64,000 nt of DNA, taken from Kribbella sindirgiensis. Its GTDB lineage: Bacteria; Actinomycetota; Actinomycetes; Propionibacteriales; Kribbellaceae. Below are positions 59,493 through 64,000 of the stretch, one piece after another (the first letter of the stretch is position 1; each line of letters starts with the position of its first letter). The notes under the pieces are model-generated. The model was given only the letters and a program-made list of their open reading frames with translations. It ran no database searches and was not told where the DNA came from. The position numbers were made by a program, and so were the translations under genes. Where the stretch lies: contig NZ_SJKA01000011.1 of the NCBI RefSeq assembly GCF_004331435.1, forward strand, positions 214,226-278,225, in the 5' to 3' direction.

Positions 59493-60182
59493 GGCCCGGC
59501 CGGCTTCGTCGATGATGCCGGCCGCGACCTCGCGGAGCTTCACGTTGCCGGTCTGGGAGGTCCGGACGAGGAAATTGAACGCGGCGTCGCGCGTCAGCGT
59601 GTAGCGCTCCATCAGGATCCCGATCGCCACGCCGATCTCCTCCCGGGTGTACAGCGCGGCCTGCACGTCTTCCTCGTGCCGCACCCAGCCCATCGTGATG
59701 GCGACCTGGGTGGCGAACAGAGCGCCGATCTGCATCGTCTCGGCATCCAGGGCACTGGCCTGTTCGGAGTACAGGTTGAGCGCGCCGCGGACGTGACCGT
59801 GCTGGGCCAGGAACTGGAACGCGACCTGCGATCCCAGCCCGGCCCGCGCGGCGGTCGGTCCGTACGACGGCCACCGGGCGTCCCGGGCCAGGTTCTCGGA
59901 CAGGACCACCGGCTCGTCGAGGGCGGCCTCGAGACAGGGGCCTTCGCCGAGCTGGTACTGCATCGCGTCGGCCTCGGCCGCCAGCGGCGCTGTCGGGGCG
60001 ACCGTGACGATCTGGCCGTCGTCGCGGGTCAGCGAAATGCTCACGTAGTCCACGTTCGGCAGCGTGTCGACGGTGGCGCGAGTGATCGCCTGCAACGTCG
60101 CCGGCATGTCGACCGGCGCGTGCATCGTGGCAGCCACCTTGGTCATCGCCGTACCAAGGCTGTCCACCGGATCCAGTACCAT
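59478..60182 (-). CDS. GAF and ANTAR domain protein
   Basis: 234 residues. GAF domain (about 25-165: PNVDYVSISLTRDDG, YQLGEGPCLEAALDE, SQVAFQFLAQHG, ALNLYSEQA) and ANTAR (about 170-228: ALYTREEIGVAIGILMERYTLTRDAAFNFLVRTSQ). It is a paralogue of the convergent gene, overlapping its 3' end by 15 bases, so antisense transcription of both ends is likely. ATG 60182 has GAGGG seven bases upstream. Confidence 0.9.
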   Translation of the reverse strand: MVLDPVDSLGTAMTKVAATMHAPVDMPATLQAITRATVDTLPNVDYVSISLTRDDGQIVTVAPTAPLAAEADAMQYQLGEGPCLEAALDEPVVLSENLARDARWPSYGPTAARAGLGSQVAFQFLAQHGHVRGALNLYSEQASALDAETMQIGALFATQVAITMGWVRHEEDVQAALYTREEIGVAIGILMERYTLTRDAAFNFLVRTSQTGNVKLREVAAGIIDEAGRASGAG

Positions 60183-60254
60183 CTCGCCACCCTCAGTAAA
60201 TCGAAGTACGTTCCTCCTTGTCGGTGCCCGCGCCCCGCGACATCATGCGTGCGG

Positions 60255-61193
60255 CTACTCACCGAACAGCAACGGCTGGTCGCCGGGCTGCAGGACGCGG
60301 CGGAAGGAGACCGGGTCGGCGAACGTCGCCGGAACCTTGCCGAGACCGTTGATGACGGTGGCGGCACCGTTGGCGTGACCAACGGCGTACAGGTAGCCGG
60401 ACCCGGTGTCCTTGTCGATCCCGAGCAGCAGCGTGCCGTACTGGCCGCACTTCTCGGCGATCAGCGTCTCGAAGCCTTGCCAGGTCGCGCTGCGGACCCG
60501 CTTCACGATCGGTTTCATCGGCGAGGCCAGCGGGAGCCGGATCGTGTAGAGGGCCCCGCCCCGGGTGGTGGCCAGGAAGGTGTCGTACGTCGCGGTCTGG
60601 CTGAGCAGTGTCATCGTCTTCACCGCCGCGAACCCACCCGCGGACTGTGGGTTGGTCCAACCGAACCCGCCCTTGTCGTCCCAGCGGGTGATCGTGCCGT
60701 TGCTGCGCAGCGAGTAGTGGTTGACCAGTGCCCAGGGGTCTGGATCTTTCGGGTAGCTCGTCTCGAGGAAGGTGGCGTCACCCCAGCCGCCACCGATCCG
60801 GAAGTTGTGCGACTGCGTTCGGTCGACCTCGCCGGCTTCCGTGAGGAAGTAGGTGCTGCTGTACAGGCCCGAGCCGATCACCACGTGGCCGGCGTACGCG
60901 CCGCCGAAACCCTGCACGACGGGGTCGTTGAAGAACAGACTGCTCAACCTGGGCAGGCCTTCAGGGTAGAGATCGGGGTAGCTCGGCTTCTGCTGCACCG
61001 TTGCCGGCGAGCCGGCAGTGATCACCCTGTCCGTGTGATCGCCACCGGCGGTCACCGACCCGACCTCCAGCTTGCAGGCCGCGGTGGCGGTGGTGTCAGC
61101 GGCCAGTGCCTCTCCCGGAGCCACTGCCAGCACTCCGGTCACCAGTGCGGCAGCAGCAGCCACCCGCCCCGCAGTCCCGAGTCGTCCCGACAT
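60255..61193 (-). CDS. secreted protein of unknown function, tandem paralogue 1
   Basis: 312 residues. The signal peptide is cut near ALAAD (about 31). The mature part carries GGDHT, GGGWGDATF, YSLRSNGTITRWDD, TYDTFLATTRGGALYTIR and the highly conserved tail LLLGIDKDTGSGYLYAVGHA to LFGE. The alternating short beta-like blocks suggest a propeller (tachylectin-like) fold, but I do not recognise a named family. It is about two thirds identical to the next gene, five bases away. Confidence 0.75.
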   Translation of the reverse strand: MSGRLGTAGRVAAAAALVTGVLAVAPGEALAADTTATAACKLEVGSVTAGGDHTDRVITAGSPATVQQKPSYPDLYPEGLPRLSSLFFNDPVVQGFGGAYAGHVVIGSGLYSSTYFLTEAGEVDRTQSHNFRIGGGWGDATFLETSYPKDPDPWALVNHYSLRSNGTITRWDDKGGFGWTNPQSAGGFAAVKTMTLLSQTATYDTFLATTRGGALYTIRLPLASPMKPIVKRVRSATWQGFETLIAEKCGQYGTLLLGIDKDTGSGYLYAVGHANGAATVINGLGKVPATFADPVSFRRVLQPGDQPLLFGE

Positions 61194-61198
61194 GGATC

Positions 61199-62140
61199 TC
61201 ACTCCCCGAACAGCATCTGATTGTCCCCCGGGCGGAGGACGTGGCGGAAGTAGACGGGGTCGGCGAACGTCGCCGGGACCTTGCCGAGCCCCTTGATGAC
61301 GGTGGCGGTTCCGTTGGCGTGACCAACAGCGTACAGATAGCCGGACCCGGTGTCCTTGTCGATGCCGAGCAGCAGCGTTCCGTAGATGCCGCACTTCTCG
61401 ATCACCATCGCCTCGAAGCCCTGCCAGGTCGAGGAGCGGACGAGCTTGACGATCGGTTTCATCGGTGAGGTCCGGGGGATCCGGATCGTGTAGAGCGCGC
61501 CGCCCCTGGTGTTCGCCAGGAACGTGTCGTACGTCGGGGTCTGGCTGATCAGCGCCATCGTCTTGACCGCGGCGAACCCGGTCGCGGTCTGCTTGTTGCC
61601 CCAGACCGTCCCGGAGCGGTCGTCCCACCGCGTGAGGGTGCCGTTGCTGCGCAGTGAGTACTTCGAGGTGAAGACCAGGGGATCCCCGTACTTCGCGTAC
61701 GTGGTCGAGTCGAAGAAGGTCGCGTCACCCCAGCCGCCGCCCACCCGGCTGAGTCCGATCGTCGGCCGGTCGACCTCGCCGTCCTCCGTCAGCAGATAGC
61801 CGCTGCCGTACATCGTCGAGCCCATCACCACGTAACCGGAGAACCGCCCGCCGGTACCGGTGATGTCCGGATCGTTCTCGAGGGACCCGCTCAGCCGAAC
61901 CTGGCCGTCAGGGTAGATGTCGGTGTAAACAGGGGTCGGCGTCACCGTCGGCGGCGACGTGGCCGTCACGATCGTGCGCGTGTGGTCGCCGCCGGCTGTC
62001 ACAGATCCCGGGGCAGTGCGACAGGCCGCGGAGGCGGCCGTACCAGTTGTAGTCTTCGCGGATGCGATGCCAGGAACGGTCCCCGTCAGGAGGAGCGCGG
62101 TGGCGACTGCCCAGCGGGCAGTACTCAGTCGAACGGACAT
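61199..62140 (-). CDS. secreted protein of unknown function, tandem paralogue 2
   Basis: 313 residues. Signal peptide to about GIASA (28). It shares with paralogue 1 the blocks GGGWGDATF, YSLRSNGTLTRWDD, TYDTFLANTRGGALYTIR, SPMKPIVK and the conserved tail. ATG 62140 has GAGGA six bases upstream. Eight bases of gap separate it from the third, truncated copy, so the three arose by tandem duplication. Confidence 0.75.
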   Translation of the reverse strand: MSVRLSTARWAVATALLLTGTVPGIASAKTTTGTAASAACRTAPGSVTAGGDHTRTIVTATSPPTVTPTPVYTDIYPDGQVRLSGSLENDPDITGTGGRFSGYVVMGSTMYGSGYLLTEDGEVDRPTIGLSRVGGGWGDATFFDSTTYAKYGDPLVFTSKYSLRSNGTLTRWDDRSGTVWGNKQTATGFAAVKTMALISQTPTYDTFLANTRGGALYTIRIPRTSPMKPIVKLVRSSTWQGFEAMVIEKCGIYGTLLLGIDKDTGSGYLYAVGHANGTATVIKGLGKVPATFADPVYFRHVLRPGDNQMLFGE

Positions 62141-62148
62141 GACAATCC

Positions 62149-62421
62149 TCATTCTCCGAACAGCATCTGGGCGTCGCCCTGACGGGCCTGGCGCCGGAAG
62201 TACACCGGATCGGCGAACGTGGCCGGCACTTTGCCGAGCCCCTTGATCACGGTGGCCGTGCCGTTCGCGTGCCCGACGGCGTACGCGTAGGCGGACTGGG
62301 TGTCCTTGTCGATGCCGACCAGCATCGTTCCGTACCGGGGCGCGCCGCCGCGGGTGTTGGCGAGGAAGGTGTCGTAGGTCAGCGTCCGGCTGATCATCGC
62401 CATGCTCAATCGACCGGACAT
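62149..62421 (-). pseudogene. collapsed third copy of the secreted-protein array
   Basis: A 90-codon open frame. It begins MSGRLS like paralogue 1, jumps directly to MAMISRTLTYDTFLANTRGG, jumps again over about 38 residues (the SPMKPIV region), and ends with LVGIDKDTQSAYAYAVGHA and LFGE. Two in-frame deletions removed the signal peptide and most of the mature domain, so any product would stay in the cytosol. The frame is still open, which implies recent or selected deletion. Confidence 0.75.
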
Positions 62422-62542
62422 TGCCAGCCCCTCGGGTCACACTACGCAGTAACGCTTCTGCTTACTCGATGCCTCGCGGGACCGGAAAGTTGCGCCGGGC
62501 ACCCGCCGATCCACCTCCGCCGGCGAATGAAATGATTGATTG

Positions 62543-63676
62543 ATGGATCGACCCCAGGTTCTCGCGTACTACTTCCCGGATTGGCACCGCGATCCGCGGA
62601 ACGCGCAGTGGTTCGGCGAGGACTGGGACGAGTGGACGCTGCTCGAAGCCGCGAGGCCACGGTTCGAGGGGCACCGGCAACCGCGCCGGCCGATCGACGG
62701 CTCGTTCGACGAGGCCACACCGACCGCGGCGGAACGGCAGATCCGGCTTGCCGCGCAGTACGGCGTCGACGGCTTCCTGGTCGACTACTACTGGTACGAC
62801 GACGGGCCGTATCTGCAGGCCGCTCTCGACGACGGCCTGCTCGCCGCGCGGAACACCAACGACGTGAAGTTCGCGCTGATGTGGGCGAACCACGAGCTCG
62901 TCGACATCTTCCCCCACGACGACCCGTCGAACGACTCACCCCGGCGGCTGAAGAACGGCGCGATCGATCGCGCCGTCTTCGAGAAGCTGGCCAGGCACGT
63001 CATCGACCGGTACTTCGTGCGCCCGAACTACCTGACCGTCGACGGCCGGCCGTGGCTGTCGATCTATGAACTCGGCAGCCTCATCGCCGGCCTGGGCGGA
63101 GTGCCGGAGACCGTGGATGCCTTGGCATGGTTCGACGAGCAGACCCGCCAGGCGGGCTTCGAAGGTCTCCACCTGGATGCGGTGGTCTGGGGTATCGGCG
63201 TACTGCCGACAGCGATCACGCTCGACTCGCCGGCCGGTCTGGTGCGGAGGCTCGGCTTCCGGTCGGCCACGTCGTACGTCTGGGTGCATCACGCCGATCT
63301 CGGCGGGTTCGAGTTCCCGCGCGCCGAGATCGGGCCGCTGCGCGCCGCGGCGTTCGCGGAGTACGAGCGGTACGTCGCGGAACTCGACGTACCGTTCTAC
63401 CCGAACGTGACCGTCGGGTGGGACGCGTCCCCGCGCACCGACCAGAACCGCGCGTTCGAGCGCGGGCGCTATCCGTGGACGACGACGTTCGATCCCTCGC
63501 CCGAGGAGTTCAGGGACGGGCTGCTGCTGGCCAAGTCGTTCCTCGAACGCCACGGCCAGCCGCATCCGATCGTCACCGTCAACGCGTGGAACGAGTGGAC
63601 GGAGGGCTCGGCGTTGCTCCCCGACACCCACCACGGCCACGGCTACCTCGAGATGATCCGAGACGTCTTCGGCTAG
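62543..63676 (+). CDS. WbsX/GH99-like glycan-processing protein
   Basis: 377 residues, no signal peptide. It begins MDRPQVLAYYFPDWHRD, typical of the WbsX family (Pfam Glyco_tran_WbsX, related to GH99), and shows DGFLVDYYWYDDG (about 76), WANHELVD, and the C-terminal ITVNAWNEWTEG-type motif seen here as VTVNAWNEWTEGSALLP (about 340). The barrel likely acts on mannose-containing or surface glycans. A TTG one codon upstream is possible. It is a single gene beside the repeat-rich end. Confidence 0.85.
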   Translation: MDRPQVLAYYFPDWHRDPRNAQWFGEDWDEWTLLEAARPRFEGHRQPRRPIDGSFDEATPTAAERQIRLAAQYGVDGFLVDYYWYDDGPYLQAALDDGLLAARNTNDVKFALMWANHELVDIFPHDDPSNDSPRRLKNGAIDRAVFEKLARHVIDRYFVRPNYLTVDGRPWLSIYELGSLIAGLGGVPETVDALAWFDEQTRQAGFEGLHLDAVVWGIGVLPTAITLDSPAGLVRRLGFRSATSYVWVHHADLGGFEFPRAEIGPLRAAAFAEYERYVAELDVPFYPNVTVGWDASPRTDQNRAFERGRYPWTTTFDPSPEEFRDGLLLAKSFLERHGQPHPIVTVNAWNEWTEGSALLPDTHHGHGYLEMIRDVFG

Positions 63677-63685
63677 AAGGTGTCT

Positions 63686-63710
63686 GCGCCGCGCCGCGCC
63701 GCGCCGCGCC
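63686..63710. repeat. pentanucleotide tandem repeat
   Basis: Five exact copies of GCGCC run from 63686, just after the WbsX-like stop codon. It borders the second copy of the palindromic repeat. Replication slippage is the likely origin. Confidence 0.7.
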
Positions 63711-63720
63711 GCGACGGGGC

Positions 63721-63804
63721 TTTGGGGAGGTTTACCCTCCCGAAATGGGCTGTAGAGCTCCCCGGTTCCGTCCACGGACCTCCCCGAACCGGTTTGGGGA
63801 GGTC
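63721..63804. repeat. palindromic dispersed repeat, copy 2
   Basis: TTTGGGGAGG at 63721, CCTCCCG, GGGC and GCTCCCCGG in order, ending in the 24-base palindrome CCTCCCCG/AACC GGTTTGGGGAGG (63779-63802, one mismatch). The order matches 20889-20971. It lies between the WbsX-like gene and the insertion sequence. Confidence 0.7.
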
Positions 63805-63875
63805 TGCGGACCGAACGTGCCGGTCGGGGGCTGCGGGCCGCGCCGGCCGAGCCGCGATTGCATCGGGATTGACTG

Positions 63876-63902
63876 ATGACGCGAACTTGCGGTGCAGGAC
63901 AC
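63876..63902. repeat. IS630-type terminal inverted repeat, orphan right end
   Basis: Its reverse complement matches the left end 63905-63931 at 20 of 27 positions, beginning GTGTCCTGC. It abuts the TA at 63903-63904. No transposase gene lies to its left, so it looks like the remnant of an older copy. Confidence 0.55.
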
Positions 63903-63904
63903 TA

Positions 63905-64000
63905 GTGTCCTGCTTCTGAAATTCGCAACATAAGTCTAGGGTGGGTTGTATGCCTAGGACTGGGCGGCCGAAGGCCGAGTTGGTGTTGAGTGTTGATGAG
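63905..64000 (+). mobile_element. IS630-family insertion sequence, left end (cut by window edge)
   Basis: The terminal repeat begins GTGTCCTGC next to TA, the usual target of IS630/Tc1-type elements. A transposase frame starts at 63950. Only the first 96 bases are visible, so completeness cannot be judged. Confidence 0.7.
63950..64000 (+). CDS. IS630-family transposase, N-terminal start only
   Basis: Seventeen codons, MPRTGRPKAELVLSVDE, match the usual N-terminus of IS630-type transposases (MPRTGRPKAEL then a helix-turn-helix). The rest is outside the window. Confidence 0.75.
   Translation, partial: MPRTGRPKAELVLSVDE

Noticed and set aside
1..64000. CRISPR arrays, tRNA or rRNA genes
   Set aside because: No regularly spaced repeats and no recognisable tRNA arms or rRNA segments seen; the repeats present are isolated hairpins.

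Overview
The window is high-GC (about 70 percent) actinobacterial DNA. GTG starts are frequent, genes are packed with 4-base ATGA/GTGA overlaps, and protein signatures (SigK/RskA, GAF-ANTAR regulators, Tat-exported nucleotidase, CebR-like boxes) point to a soil actinomycete of the Nocardioidaceae, most likely Kribbella or a close relative. The genus is an inference from protein resemblance, not from a marker gene. No rRNA, tRNA or CRISPR array was seen.

Layout. 1-6.2 kb, minus strand: an ECF sigma factor (cut by the window edge) coupled to an MFS exporter, then a SigK envelope-stress operon (sulfite-oxidase-type molybdoprotein, FAS1 lipoprotein, SigK, RskA, thioesterase) with two SigK-like promoters of identical geometry. 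6.2-9.7 kb: a 2-hydroxyacid dehydrogenase and two tandem paralogous MFS exporters. 9.7-20.8 kb: a complete soluble di-iron propane monooxygenase locus (MimR/AcoR-like regulator, prmABCD, amidohydrolase, MIP18-family protein, alcohol dehydrogenase, dedicated GroEL), followed by a graveyard with remnants of an aldehyde dehydrogenase and a diaminopropionate ammonia-lyase plus a palindromic repeat. 21.7-27.1 kb: a HTH protein, a GH6 cellulase behind CebR-like boxes, MarR, a 5'-nucleotidase and a ROK regulator. 27.1-27.9 kb: a MITE-like element and a permease remnant.

28-32.8 kb: two secreted amino-sugar glycan enzymes (GH84 hexosaminidase, GH46 chitosanase), both with discoidin-like (CBM32) domains. 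32.9-36.7 kb: a two-component system with DUF4956 and a VTC-type polyphosphate polymerase. 36.7-52.3 kb: a carbohydrate catabolic island with a secreted beta-helix enzyme (GH141-like), two GntR regulators, a nine-gene ABC-importer/enolase/SDR/epimerase/CaiB/hydratase operon, and SDR, fumarylacetoacetase-type hydrolase and aldose dehydrogenase genes. Together these resemble a non-phosphorylative deoxysugar (L-fucose-like) pathway, with a CoA-transferase side branch of unknown purpose that includes a substrate-binding-fold protein lacking a signal peptide.

52.4-58.5 kb: mixed metabolic genes (signal-less metal/siderophore-type binding protein, P-loop kinase, Gfo/Idh oxidoreductase, SDR, NanE, RidA, NAD-epimerase, SRPBCC). 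58.7-60.2 kb: a convergent pair of GAF-ANTAR antitermination regulators, one behind a nine-codon leader ORF. 60.2-62.4 kb: a tandem array of three paralogous secreted proteins of unknown function, the third collapsed to a remnant. 62.5-64 kb: a WbsX/GH99-like protein, a second copy of the palindromic repeat, and the start of an IS630-family element abutting an older element end.
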